From Roseomonas marmotae (GTDB lineage Bacteria; Pseudomonadota; Alphaproteobacteria; Acetobacterales; Acetobacteraceae), in NCBI RefSeq assembly GCF_017654485.1, contig NZ_CP061091.1:2362501-2426500 (forward strand): DNA of 64,000 bases. Direction: 5' to 3'. The position numbers and the translations under genes were made by a program. The notes under the pieces were generated by a model. That model was not told where the DNA came from. It saw nothing but the letters and a program-made list of their open reading frames with translations, and ran no database searches. Below, piece by piece: positions 1-8,191 of the stretch (the first letter of the stretch is position 1; each line of letters opens with the position of its first letter).

Positions 1-1701
1 GGCCTGACGGACTCCGTGGTCTTCGAGCCCACCCTGAACCAGGTAGTGGCGCATGCGGGCCTGACCACCATCACCATTCTCGACCCGCTGCCGGCCTGGG
101 CGACGGAGCAGGCGCGCAACGGCGACGTGGCCGTTTTGCCCGGAGAATCCGAGGAGGGGCGGGTGCGCGCCCTGGTGGAGCTGGATATCCAGCCCGGGTT
201 GATGCTGCTGATCGGCCGGCCGGTGGACCCCAGCGTCATCGAGCACATGCGCCGTACCGAACTGGCCTTCCAGCAGTATGACCGGCTGGACCGCAACCGG
301 TCCGGCCTGCAGATCACCTTCGCGATGATCTTCGCCATTGCGTCCCTGCTGGTGCTGCTGGCGGCGGTGTCGGTCGGCCTGGTCATCGCTAACCAGATCG
401 CGCGCCCGCTCTCCCGCCTCATCGTGGCCGCGGACCGCGTGCGGAGCGGCGACCTGACGGTGCGGGTGACGGAAGGCGAGGCGGATGACGAGGTCGGTAG
501 CCTGTCGCGGGCTTTCAACCGCATGACCAACCAGCTTGCGGCGCAGCGCAGCGAGTTGATGGAAGCCTACCGGCAGATCGACGAACGGCGACGCTTCACG
601 GAGACGGTGCTCTCCGGCGTCTCGGCCGGCGTCGTGGGCCTGGATGCGGAGGGACGGATCAACCTGCCCAACCGCCGCGCCAGCGAGTTGCTGGGCCGCG
701 ACCTGGATGCCGACCTCGGCACGCCGCTGGCGCAGGTGGTGCCGGAGTTCGATGCCCTGCTTCAGGCGGCCATGGCCGCGCCGGAGCGGACCCGCACGGG
801 CGAGATCCGCATCGGCCCGCCTTCCTCCCGCCGAACCTTGCTCGCGCAGATCGGTGCGGAGATGCAGCCCGGCCAGGTCGTGGGCTTTGTGCTGACCTTC
901 GATGACATCACCGAATTGCTCTCGGCGCAGCGGAAGGCCGCGTGGTCGGACGTGGCGCGGCGTATCGCGCATGAGATCAAGAACCCGCTGACCCCGATCC
1001 AGCTTTCGGCCGAAAGGCTGAAGCGGCGCTATCTGAAGGAAATCCAGTCCGACCCCGAGACCTTCAAAGCCTGCACGGACACCATCGTGCGGCAGGTGGA
1101 GGATATCGGGCGGATGGTAGACGAATTCTCCGCCTTCGCCCGGATGCCGCAGCCGGTCATCCGGTCGGAGGACCCCGCACAACTGGCCCGGGAGGCGCTG
1201 GTGCTGCAGCAGAACGCGCATCACGACATCGTTTTCTCGACGAAGATCCCGGCCGGGGCTCCACGCATCCAGTGCGACCGGCGCCTGACGGGACAGGCTT
1301 TGACCAACCTGCTGGCCAATGCGGCCGATGCCGTGCGCAGCCGCCAGCAGGCGCAGCTGGATGCCGGAGAGGCTGCTGCGCCCGGCCATATCCGTATTCT
1401 GGTGCAGCCGGACGGGGACTGGCTGAGCATCGCCGTCGAGGATGACGGCACCGGCCTGCCTCAGGGGGAGGAGCGGGAGCGGCTGACGGAGCCCTATGTC
1501 ACGCACAAGCCGAAAGGAACCGGCCTTGGTCTTGCCATCGTCAAGAAGATCATGGAGGACCACGGCGGCAGGTTGGTCCTGACCGACCGGCAGGGGGGCG
1601 AGCAGGGCACGCGTGCGGCGCTCGTCTTCCCGCTACGCCACGAGCAGGCCGTACCCGCGGCCGGGACAAAAATGACGGAGGTGCAGCAGCATGGCGCATG
1701 A
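1..1701 (+). CDS. ntrY: Nitrogen-regulation sensor histidine kinase NtrY (5' partial)
   Basis: The C-terminal part of a membrane sensor kinase; the reading frame is open from base 1, so the true start and the N-terminal membrane/periplasmic part lie outside the window. Visible in order: the end of an extracytoplasmic region, a transmembrane helix (about 310-400), a HAMP linker (to about 540), a PAS-like region (about 600-900), a HisKA dimerisation domain with phospho-acceptor His at codon 970-972 in the context AHEIKNPLTP, and a HATPase_c domain with N-box (NLLANAADA), G1 (EDDGTGLP) and G2 (GTGLGLAI) motifs. NtrY phosphorylates the response regulator NtrX, whose gene overlaps the end of this one by 11 bp. 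The NtrYX pair controls nitrogen and redox/envelope genes in alphaproteobacteria; which signal it senses here cannot be read from the sequence. Confidence 0.93.
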   Translation, partial: GLTDSVVFEPTLNQVVAHAGLTTITILDPLPAWATEQARNGDVAVLPGESEEGRVRALVELDIQPGLMLLIGRPVDPSVIEHMRRTELAFQQYDRLDRNRSGLQITFAMIFAIASLLVLLAAVSVGLVIANQIARPLSRLIVAADRVRSGDLTVRVTEGEADDEVGSLSRAFNRMTNQLAAQRSELMEAYRQIDERRRFTETVLSGVSAGVVGLDAEGRINLPNRRASELLGRDLDADLGTPLAQVVPEFDALLQAAMAAPERTRTGEIRIGPPSSRRTLLAQIGAEMQPGQVVGFVLTFDDITELLSAQRKAAWSDVARRIAHEIKNPLTPIQLSAERLKRRYLKEIQSDPETFKACTDTIVRQVEDIGRMVDEFSAFARMPQPVIRSEDPAQLAREALVLQQNAHHDIVFSTKIPAGAPRIQCDRRLTGQALTNLLANAADAVRSRQQAQLDAGEAAAPGHIRILVQPDGDWLSIAVEDDGTGLPQGEERERLTEPYVTHKPKGTGLGLAIVKKIMEDHGGRLVLTDRQGGEQGTRAALVFPLRHEQAVPAAGTKMTEVQQHGA

Positions 1702-3091
1702 GATCCTGATCGTCGATGACGAGCCGGATATCCGCGCGCTGATCGAGGGCATCCTCTCGGATGAGGGCTACGAGACCCGCGTCGCCCAGAATTCCGATAC
1801 GGCCCTGGCTGCCTTTCGGGCCCGGCGGCCGAGTCTGGTGATCCTGGATATCTGGCTGCAGAACTCTCGGTTGGACGGCCTCGGCATTCTGGAGGCCATG
1901 CAGCGGGAGGAACCGCAGGTGCCGGTGGTCATGATTTCCGGCCACGGCACGATCGAGACGGCGGTGCAGGCCATCCAGCAGGGTGCCTATGACTTCATCG
2001 AGAAGCCCTTCAAGTCCGACCGGCTCATCCTGATCGCGGAGCGGGCGCTGGAAGCGGCGCGCCTGAAGCGGGAGGTCAGCGAACTGCGTCTCCGCGCGGG
2101 CGCGGAGACGGAGCTTCTCGGCACTTCCTCGGCCATCGGGCAACTGCGGAACGCCATCGAGCGCGTGGCGCCGACGGGCAGTCGCGTGCTGATCTCAGGC
2201 CCCGCCGGCGCCGGCAAGGAAGTGGCCGCGCGGATGATCCATGCCCGCTCCCGCCGCTCGGGCGAACCTTTCGTGGCCCTGAACTGCGCCACCCTGAACC
2301 CCGCCCGTTTCGAGGAGGAGTTGTTCGGCGTGGAGACGCCGCTCGACGGCACCAGCGGCGGGCGCCGCGCGGGGGTGCTGGAGCGCGCCCATGGCGGCAC
2401 CCTGCTGCTGGACGAGGTGGCGGATATGCCGCTGGAAACGCAGGGCAAGATCGTGCGCGCCCTGCAGGAACAGGGCTTCGAGCGCGTCGGCGGCGCCACC
2501 CGCGTGAAGGTGGATGTGCGCGTCATCGCCACCACCAACCGCGACCTGACAGCCGAGATCGCGGCCGGGCGTTTCCGGGAGGATCTGTTCTACCGCCTGG
2601 CGGTGGTGCCGCTCCGGGTTCCCGCGCTGCGGGAACGGCGGGAGGATGTGCCGCTGCTGGCCCGCCACTTCATGGCGCGCTCGGCCGAGACCTCCGGAGT
2701 CCCGGCGCGGGAACTCTCGGAAGATGTGCTGGCGGCCATGCAGGCCTATGACTGGCCCGGCAATGTCCGGCAGCTCCGCAACCTGGTGGACTGGCTGCTG
2801 ATCATGGCGCCGGGCGGCCCTGGTGAGCCGATTCGGCCGGAGATGCTGCCGCCCGAGGTGGGCTCCGCCGCACCTGCCGCGCTGAAGCTGGACCGCTCCA
2901 GCGAGATCATGACCCTGCCGCTGCGCGACGCGCGGGAACTGTTCGAGAAGCAGTATCTGGAGGCCCAGCTGCTGCGCTTCGGCGGCAATATCAGCCGCAC
3001 GGCCAATTTCGTCGGCATGGAACGCAGCGCATTGCACCGGAAGCTGAAGTTCCTGGGCGTTCAGGCCGAGGACCGCAGTGCCACGGTATGA
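1691..3091 (+). CDS. ntrX: Nitrogen assimilation response regulator NtrX
   Basis: A 466-residue NtrC-family regulator: receiver domain (about 1-120, acidic pocket DDEPD, phospho-Asp in VILDIWL), AAA+ domain (about 145-370; Walker A GPAGAGKE, Walker B LLLDEVAD, arginine-finger region FREDLFYRL) and a C-terminal Fis-type helix-turn-helix (ISRTANFVGMERSALHRKL). The sigma54-contact loop GAFTGA is absent: ELFG is followed directly by VETPLDGTSGGRRAG. This is usual for alphaproteobacterial NtrX and suggests it does not activate sigma54 in the classical way. The start overlaps ntrY, indicating translational coupling. Its partner kinase is NtrY. Confidence 0.94.
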   Translation: MAHEILIVDDEPDIRALIEGILSDEGYETRVAQNSDTALAAFRARRPSLVILDIWLQNSRLDGLGILEAMQREEPQVPVVMISGHGTIETAVQAIQQGAYDFIEKPFKSDRLILIAERALEAARLKREVSELRLRAGAETELLGTSSAIGQLRNAIERVAPTGSRVLISGPAGAGKEVAARMIHARSRRSGEPFVALNCATLNPARFEEELFGVETPLDGTSGGRRAGVLERAHGGTLLLDEVADMPLETQGKIVRALQEQGFERVGGATRVKVDVRVIATTNRDLTAEIAAGRFREDLFYRLAVVPLRVPALRERREDVPLLARHFMARSAETSGVPARELSEDVLAAMQAYDWPGNVRQLRNLVDWLLIMAPGGPGEPIRPEMLPPEVGSAAPAALKLDRSSEIMTLPLRDARELFEKQYLEAQLLRFGGNISRTANFVGMERSALHRKLKFLGVQAEDRSATV

Positions 3092-3187
3092 CGCCGGCGC
3101 CATGCTGGAAGCTGCCCTGGTGCCATTGCCTCAGCCCCGGCTTGGCGCGAAGCTGGCGGCATAGCTTCACTGGATAGAGACCCGCCT

Positions 3188-4060
3188 ATGTCCCGCATCG
3201 CCTATGTGAATGGCCGCTACCTGCCGCAACGGGAGGCCAGCGTGAATGTCGAGGATCGCGGCTACCAGTTCGGCGATGGCATCTACGAGGTCGTGCACCT
3301 CTATGACGGCCGCTTTATCGATGAGGACCGGCATCTGGACCGGCTTGAGCGCTCCCTGAAGGCAATCCGGCTGCCGATGCCGCTGACCCGCGCGGCGCTC
3401 TCCCACGTGCTGAAGGAAGTCGCCCGCAAGAACCGCGTCACGGAAGGGCTGCTCTACATGCAGGTGACGCGTGGCGTCGCCCACCGGGACCATCCTTTCC
3501 CGACCCAGCCAGTGCAGCCCGCGCTGGTCGTGACGGTCAAGCGCATCAAGCCCTATCCCACCAGCATCGCCAACTGGGGCGGCAACGCGATCACGCTGCC
3601 CGACCTCCGCTGGAAGCACCGGGATATCAAGAGCATCAACCTCCTGCCCAATGTGCTGGCCCGGCAGGCGGCCAAGGAGCAGGGAGCCGTCGAGGCCATC
3701 CTCTACGAGGAAGCGACGGGAATCGTGACCGAGGGCGCGGCCACCAGCTTCTGGATCGTGGACGAGACTGGCGCCATCCGCACCCGCGGCCTGTCGCATG
3801 CCATCCTGCCGGGATGTACGCGCAGCGCGCTGATGGCTGAGATGCAGCAGGAAGGCATTGCCTTCGACGAACGGGAATTCACCGTCGATGAGATGAAGCG
3901 CGCGCGCGAGGCCTTCATCACTTCCGCCACCTCCTTCGTGAAGCCGATCCTGAAGATCGACGGCGCACCCGTCGGCGACGGCACGCCCGGCCCGGTGACG
4001 ACCAGGCTCTTCGAGATCTTTGCCCGGCATGTGAAGGGCGGGGTCCGGAACGCGGCATGA
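3188..4060 (+). CDS. dat: D-amino acid aminotransferase (PLP fold-type IV)
   Basis: A 290-residue class-IV aminotransferase, which would transfer an amino group between D-amino acids and 2-oxo acids (for example D-Ala + 2-oxoglutarate). The N-terminal VNGRYLP and the RGYQFGDGIYEVV block are typical of the D-amino acid/branched-chain family. The PLP-binding lysine is in DIKSINLLPNVL, and the EGAATSFWIV segment fits the cofactor phosphate region. No RBS stronger than GA-rich sequence is seen before the ATG, but the N-terminus aligns with the family. A 96-bp gap separates it from ntrX, and the next gene overlaps by 4 bp (ATGA). The ntrX-dat-hfq order is known from Rhodospirillales. A branched-chain aminotransferase-like or lyase activity cannot be excluded. 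Confidence 0.88.
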   Translation: MSRIAYVNGRYLPQREASVNVEDRGYQFGDGIYEVVHLYDGRFIDEDRHLDRLERSLKAIRLPMPLTRAALSHVLKEVARKNRVTEGLLYMQVTRGVAHRDHPFPTQPVQPALVVTVKRIKPYPTSIANWGGNAITLPDLRWKHRDIKSINLLPNVLARQAAKEQGAVEAILYEEATGIVTEGAATSFWIVDETGAIRTRGLSHAILPGCTRSALMAEMQQEGIAFDEREFTVDEMKRAREAFITSATSFVKPILKIDGAPVGDGTPGPVTTRLFEIFARHVKGGVRNAA

Positions 4061-4722
4061 GCCTGCCGGGCCCGCGCGCCATCCTCTGGGACTGGGACAA
4101 CACCCTGGTCGACGCCTGGGCCGGAGTGCAGGCCGGCATGAACGCGGCGCTGCGAGCCTTCAGTATGCCGGAGTGGTCGGTTGAGGAGGTGCGGGCCCGC
4201 GCCCGCCTTTCCCTGCGCGAATCCTTTCCCTCTCTCTTCGGCGACGAGTGGGAGAGGGCGCGGGATATCTTCTACGCCGAGGTGCGGGCCAGGCACCTGG
4301 AGTTGATCACGCCGATGCCGGGTATTCCGGCGGCACTGGCCGCCGCCGCGGCCTGGCCTCAGGGCATTGTCTCCAACAAGCAGGGGCCGATCCTGCGGGC
4401 CGAGGCCACGCATCTGGGTTGGGCATCCCGCTTCGGTGCCCTGGTCGGAGCAGGCGACGCGGAGGCGGATAAGCCCTCCGCCGCGCCGGTCATACTGGCC
4501 CTGAAGATGCTGGGCATTGCCCCTGGGCCGGAGGTCTGGTTCATCGGCGATACCGGGGTGGACATGCAGGCCGCGCGGATGGCAGGCTGCTCGGCGGTGC
4601 TGCTGGGAGATGCGGGCCATGATGGCGGCATGGCAGCCGCGGCACCAGACCTGGCTTTTGCCAACGGCCATGTGCTGGCGGAGCGATTGCTTGGTCTTGC
4701 CAAGACACCCCACTTCGCATGA
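4057..4722 (+). CDS. HAD-family hydrolase, phosphoglycolate-phosphatase-like
   Basis: A 221-residue haloacid dehalogenase-superfamily hydrolase with a small alpha-helical cap. Motif I is WDWDNTLV near the N-terminus (nucleophile Asp and general acid Asp), motif II is GIVSNKQ, and the motif III/IV region contains the conserved Lys of ADKPSAAPV and [10 protein letters not shown]. It resembles Gph/PGMB-type phosphatases, so the substrate is probably a small phosphorylated metabolite, but it cannot be assigned. It starts inside the stop region of the aminotransferase gene (ATGA overlap), so the two are probably co-translated. hfq follows after 121 bp. Confidence 0.86.
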   Translation: MSLPGPRAILWDWDNTLVDAWAGVQAGMNAALRAFSMPEWSVEEVRARARLSLRESFPSLFGDEWERARDIFYAEVRARHLELITPMPGIPAALAAAAAWPQGIVSNKQGPILRAEATHLGWASRFGALVGAGDAEADKPSAAPVILALKMLGIAPGPEVWFIGDTGVDMQAARMAGCSAVLLGDAGHDGGMAAAAPDLAFANGHVLAERLLGLAKTPHFA

Positions 4723-4729
4723 TCTTGCG

Positions 4730-4758
4730 CGCGAACCGGTTTGCACTCCGCGAACCGG
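4730..4758. repeat. 10-bp direct repeat upstream of hfq
   Basis: CGCGAACCGG occurs at 4730-4739 and again at 4749-4758, a 19-bp period with 9 bp between copies. It lies in the 121-bp gap between the HAD hydrolase and hfq, about 85-115 bp before the hfq ATG. A role as a tandem operator is possible but unproven. It is not an SOS box, because the GAAC cores are 15 bp apart rather than 7. Confidence 0.4.
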
Positions 4759-4843
4759 GGCGAAGTCGCGCATCCCGATGTGGGTCTACCCAAGACGGAA
4801 TGACAGAAATGGCGGCTCGCCAAGAAGAAGAAGGACCGAGCCA

Positions 4844-5182
4844 ATGGCCGCCGAGAAGTCCCAGAACGTGCAGGACGTGTTCCTGAACCATGTTCGTAAA
4901 AGCAAAACGCCCGTGACGATTTTTTTGGTCAATGGCGTCAAGCTCCAGGGCATCATCACCTGGTTTGACAACTTTTCCGTCCTGCTGCGTCGGGACGGGC
5001 ATACGCAACTGGTCTATAAGCACGCCATCAGCACCGTGATGCCGGGCGCGCCGATCATGCTGTTCGATGCTGCCGCCGCCGGCGCTGGCGCGGGCTCTGC
5101 CCAGGGCGCTACCGCAACCGTGACCCGTGAGGGTACCATGACATTGCAACGTGAGGTCAACCCTGTCGGCTCCTCCGACTGA
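4844..5182 (+). CDS. hfq: RNA chaperone Hfq
   Basis: A 112-residue Sm-like RNA chaperone that forms a hexameric ring and pairs small RNAs with mRNAs. The Sm1 region ([20 protein letters not shown]) and the Sm2 signature YKHAIST are both intact. Residues after about 80 form a low-complexity Ala/Gly tail (AAAAGAGAG) ending in [11 protein letters not shown], longer than the core but ordinary for alphaproteobacteria. The ATG at 4844 is preceded by AAGAAGAAGGA, a strong purine-rich ribosome-binding site, which fixes the start. hflX follows, as in many proteobacteria. Confidence 0.96.
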   Translation: MAAEKSQNVQDVFLNHVRKSKTPVTIFLVNGVKLQGIITWFDNFSVLLRRDGHTQLVYKHAISTVMPGAPIMLFDAAAAGAGAGSAQGATATVTREGTMTLQREVNPVGSSD

Positions 5183-5204
5183 GACGGGCACGGGCGGCAA
5201 GCCG

Positions 5205-6509
5205 ATGCTTGCCGCCGTCCTGCTGCCGCATGAGCGGCCCGCGCGCCTGCCAGGAACCGAGGCAGGCGTTCTCGCTTTTCCCGATCAGCGCAGCGCCAGC
5301 CGGGCCGCCGAGGCACGACTGGCTGAAGCCGTAGGGCTGGCTGCCTCGATCGGCCTGACCATCGTGCATAGCGCGGCCTTCCCGCTGCGTACGCGCCGGC
5401 CTTCGACCCTGCTGGGTGAGGGGCAGGTGGAGGCAGCCAAGCACGAGATCGAAGAACACCAGGTGGGCGTCGTCGTCGTCGATGCCGCGCTGACGCCTGT
5501 GCAGCAGCGGAACCTGGAGCGCGCCTGGGGCTGCAAGGTCATCGACCGGACCGGCCTGATCCTGGAGATTTTCGGCGAGCGGGCCCGCACGCGCGAGGGT
5601 TCCCTGCAGGTCGAGCTGGCGCATCTGGAATATCAGCGCACCCGCCTCGTGCGGTCCTGGACCCATCTTGAGCGGCAGCGTGGCGGCTTCGGGTTCCTGG
5701 GCGGCCCGGGTGAGAGTCAGATCGAGATCGACCGCCGGCTGATCGGCGACCGGATCGTGAAGCTGAAGAAGGAGCTGGAGCAGGTGCGGCGCACCCGTGG
5801 CCTGCACCGGACCGCGCGCACCCGCGTGCCTTTCCCGGTGGTGGCGCTGGTGGGCTATACCAATGCTGGCAAGTCGACGCTGTTCAATGCCCTGACCGGC
5901 GCCGGCGTCTATGCCCAGGACCAGCTGTTCGCCACGCTGGACCCGACCATGCGGGCGATCCGCCTGCCCAGCGGCCGGACGGTGATCCTGTCCGATACCG
6001 TGGGCTTCATCAGCGACCTGCCGACCCAGTTGATCGAGGCTTTCCGCGCCACGCTCGAAGAGGTGGCGGCGGCGGATATCATCCTGCATGTGCGGGATGT
6101 GGCGCATCCCGATACCGCCTCGCAGCGCGCCGATGTGCTGGGTGTGCTGTCGGAGATGGCCTCCGGTCCCGATCCCGCACTGGATGAACACTGGTCCGGC
6201 CGCACCATCGAGGTACTGAACAAGGCGGATCTCTTGGGCGGCATCGCCGATGTACCGGGCACTGATGGCTCGGCCGTCGCTGTCTCGGCGCTGACGGGGG
6301 AGGGGCTGGACGTCTTGCGGCGAGCGCTGGACACGCGCCTGGCGGCGGGGATGGAGACGGTGGAATATCTTCTTGCCCCCGCGGATGGGGCACGTATCGC
6401 CTGGCTCTACCAGCACGGCGAAGTGCTCTCCCGCGAGGATGCCGATGAGAGCATTCACCTGAAAGTCCGGCTTTCGCCGGCCGACCGCGCCCGCTTCGAG
6501 CAGAGCTGA
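5205..6509 (+). CDS. hflX: GTPase HflX
   Basis: A ribosome-associated GTPase of about 434 residues that rescues or splits stalled 70S/50S ribosomes. An N-terminal HflX domain (GEGQVEAAK, VIDRTGLILEIF, GGPGESQIE) precedes the G domain: G1 GYTNAGKST near residue 217, G3 DTVGFI, G4 NKADLL and a G5-like VSALTGEG. I chose the ATG at 5205. An in-frame GTG at 5151 would add 18 residues and overlap hfq by 32 bp, but GAGGG sits 17 bp before it, too far for a ribosome-binding site. The ATG also lacks a clear Shine-Dalgarno, so the start is uncertain. The next gene begins 9 bp downstream. Confidence 0.93.
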   Translation: MLAAVLLPHERPARLPGTEAGVLAFPDQRSASRAAEARLAEAVGLAASIGLTIVHSAAFPLRTRRPSTLLGEGQVEAAKHEIEEHQVGVVVVDAALTPVQQRNLERAWGCKVIDRTGLILEIFGERARTREGSLQVELAHLEYQRTRLVRSWTHLERQRGGFGFLGGPGESQIEIDRRLIGDRIVKLKKELEQVRRTRGLHRTARTRVPFPVVALVGYTNAGKSTLFNALTGAGVYAQDQLFATLDPTMRAIRLPSGRTVILSDTVGFISDLPTQLIEAFRATLEEVAAADIILHVRDVAHPDTASQRADVLGVLSEMASGPDPALDEHWSGRTIEVLNKADLLGGIADVPGTDGSAVAVSALTGEGLDVLRRALDTRLAAGMETVEYLLAPADGARIAWLYQHGEVLSREDADESIHLKVRLSPADRARFEQS

Positions 6510-6518
6510 AGGACCAAG

Positions 6519-7346
6519 ATGCGCTTCGATCACCGCATGGCGGGGGATGTTGCCACGATCCTGCGCGACGCGACGCGGGCCGAGATATTGCCACGCTTCC
6601 GTCGACTTCCGGCCGGCGCCATCCGCACCAAGTCCGGCCCCACGGACTTGGTGACTGACGCCGACGAGGCGGCGGAACGGCAGATCACGCGTGACCTGCT
6701 GGCGCGCTTTCCCGGCTGCGTGGTGGTGGGCGAGGAGGCCCAGGCCGCCGATCCTGGCCTGCTGGCACGGCTGGCCGGGGTGGATCTCACCTTCGTGGTG
6801 GACCCGGTGGATGGCACCGCCAATTTTGCCGCCGGGGTCCCACTCTTCGGCTGCATGGCGGCGGCGGTCGTGAAGGGGGAGGTGGTGGCCTCCTGGATCC
6901 ACGACCCCTTGGGCGACGATACGGCCGTCGCGCTGCGGGGCGAGGGGGCCTGGATCGAACACCCTCAGTATGGCCGCACCGAGTTGAAGGTGGCTGCGCC
7001 CGTGCCGGTGGAGAGGATGACCGGCGCCGTCTCCTGGACCTGGATGACAGAGCCGGTACGCAGCCGGGTGACCTCACGCCTGTCGCGGCTGGCATCAGGC
7101 GTGCAGTTCCGCTGCGCGGCACATGAGTATCGGCTGGTGGCTTCGGGCGGTGCCCACTTCACCATCTACAACAAGCTCATGCCCTGGGACCATCTGCCGG
7201 GCTGGCTGCTGCACCGGGAGGCCGGTGGTTACAGCGCCCGTTTCGACGGCAGCGAGTATCTGCCGACGCATACGGGCGGCGGGCTGATCGCCGCGCCGGA
7301 CAAAGCGAGCTGGCAGGCGATCAAATCGGCCTTGCTGGACGAATGA
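6519..7346 (+). CDS. Inositol monophosphatase family protein
   Basis: A 275-residue member of the Mg2+/Li+-dependent sugar phosphatase superfamily (IMPase, histidinol-phosphate phosphatase, CysQ-like). The metal-binding Glu motif is GEEAQAAD, motif A is DPVDGTANF, and the C-terminal motif B is PWDHLPGWLLHREAGG. AAGGA lies 6 bp before the ATG. The gene directly follows hflX with a 9-bp gap. The exact substrate (inositol-1-P, histidinol-P, PAP) cannot be decided from motifs. It ends next to a hairpin shared with the convergent mazG. Confidence 0.86.
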   Translation: MRFDHRMAGDVATILRDATRAEILPRFRRLPAGAIRTKSGPTDLVTDADEAAERQITRDLLARFPGCVVVGEEAQAADPGLLARLAGVDLTFVVDPVDGTANFAAGVPLFGCMAAAVVKGEVVASWIHDPLGDDTAVALRGEGAWIEHPQYGRTELKVAAPVPVERMTGAVSWTWMTEPVRSRVTSRLSRLASGVQFRCAAHEYRLVASGGAHFTIYNKLMPWDHLPGWLLHREAGGYSARFDGSEYLPTHTGGGLIAAPDKASWQAIKSALLDE

Positions 7347-7348
7347 AA

Positions 7349-7379
7349 GAAAAGGCGCGATTAACTTTCGCGTCTTTTC
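7349..7379. terminator. Bidirectional terminator between the IMPase gene and mazG
   Basis: The arms GAAAAGGCGCG (7349-7359) and CGCGTCTTTTC (7369-7379) pair over 11 bp with one G-U wobble around a 9-nt loop. An A-run on one side and a T-run on the other would serve both convergent genes. The loop contains the mazG stop codon. Confidence 0.6.
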
Positions 7380-8152
7380 ACATCCTGCCAAGCCTCTTCC
7401 ATGGCCTCCAGCCCGGCATCGGCGGGCGACAGGCCACGCTCGGCAAGAAGCGCTTCGACGGCATTGAAGCGGCGCTCGAACTTGGCATTGGCGGCATGCA
7501 GGCAGGTTTCGGGGTCGAGGTCCAGCTTGCGGGCCAGATTCACCATGACAAACAGCATGTCGCCCAGTTCGTCCTGCAACCGAGACTTGGATGCCTCGGG
7601 GATTTCAGCACGCAACTCGGCCGTTTCCTCAGCCAGCTTCTCCAGCACCGCCTCGGGATGCGGCCAGTCGAAGCCTACCCGGGCAGCGCGGCGCGCCAGC
7701 TTATTGGCGCGGGTCAGGGCGGGCAGGGCGACGGGAATGCCCGCCAGGGTGCCGGTTTCCCGCCGTGCTTCCCGCTCGGCCTGCTTCTGAACCTCCCATG
7801 CCGTTGTGTGCGCTTCAGCATCGCGGGCCGCGGCCTCGCCGAAGACATGCGGGTGGCGGCGGATCATCTTGTCGGCGATGGCGGTGGCTACCGCTGTGAA
7901 GTCGAAGTCGCCGGCTTCCTCGGCCATGCGGGCGTGGTAGACGACCTGGAACAGCAGGTCGCCCAACTCGTCCTTCAGAGCCGGCATATCCCGTCGGGCG
8001 ATGGCATCCGCGACTTCATAGGCTTCTTCAATGGTGTAGGGCGCGATGGAAGCAAAATCCTGCACGCGGTCCCAGGGGCAGCCATCCGGGGCCCGCAGCC
8101 GCGCCATGATGCCGAGAAGGCGAAGAAGGGCGTCAGAGGGGGCAGCGGTCAT
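7361..8152 (-). CDS. mazG: Nucleoside triphosphate pyrophosphohydrolase MazG
   Basis: A 263-residue all-alpha NTP pyrophosphohydrolase that converts (d)NTPs to NMP plus PPi and cleans the nucleotide pool. Two MazG repeats are present: the first has the catalytic EEAYEV and KDELGDLLFQVV motifs, and the second has EKLAEETAELRAE and DELGDMLFVMVN. The N-terminal GCPWDRVQ block is characteristic of the family. AGGA precedes the ATG by about 9 bases. Upstream is a very AT-rich 39-bp gap after the PhnP-like hydrolase gene, which may hold its own promoter. Confidence 0.94.
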   Translation of the reverse strand: MTAAPSDALLRLLGIMARLRAPDGCPWDRVQDFASIAPYTIEEAYEVADAIARRDMPALKDELGDLLFQVVYHARMAEEAGDFDFTAVATAIADKMIRRHPHVFGEAAARDAEAHTTAWEVQKQAEREARRETGTLAGIPVALPALTRANKLARRAARVGFDWPHPEAVLEKLAEETAELRAEIPEASKSRLQDELGDMLFVMVNLARKLDLDPETCLHAANAKFERRFNAVEALLAERGLSPADAGLEAMEEAWQDVKRRES

Positions 8153-8169
8153 GGCAGTCCTAACGACGG

Positions 8170-8183
8170 ATAATATATATTAT
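8170..8183. promoter_or_regulatory. AT-only 14-bp palindrome upstream of mazG
   Basis: ATAATATATATTAT is a perfect palindrome of only A and T in otherwise GC-rich DNA. It sits 18 bp before the mazG ATG on the minus strand. It may supply a -10 element for mazG or bind a regulator; no matching -35 box is obvious. Confidence 0.4.
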
Positions 8184-8191
8184 GTAAAATT

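Noticed and set aside
5157..6962. Long minus-strand frame opposite hflX
   Set aside because: Antisense to hflX and the IMPase gene, which have strong motifs; no domain seen.
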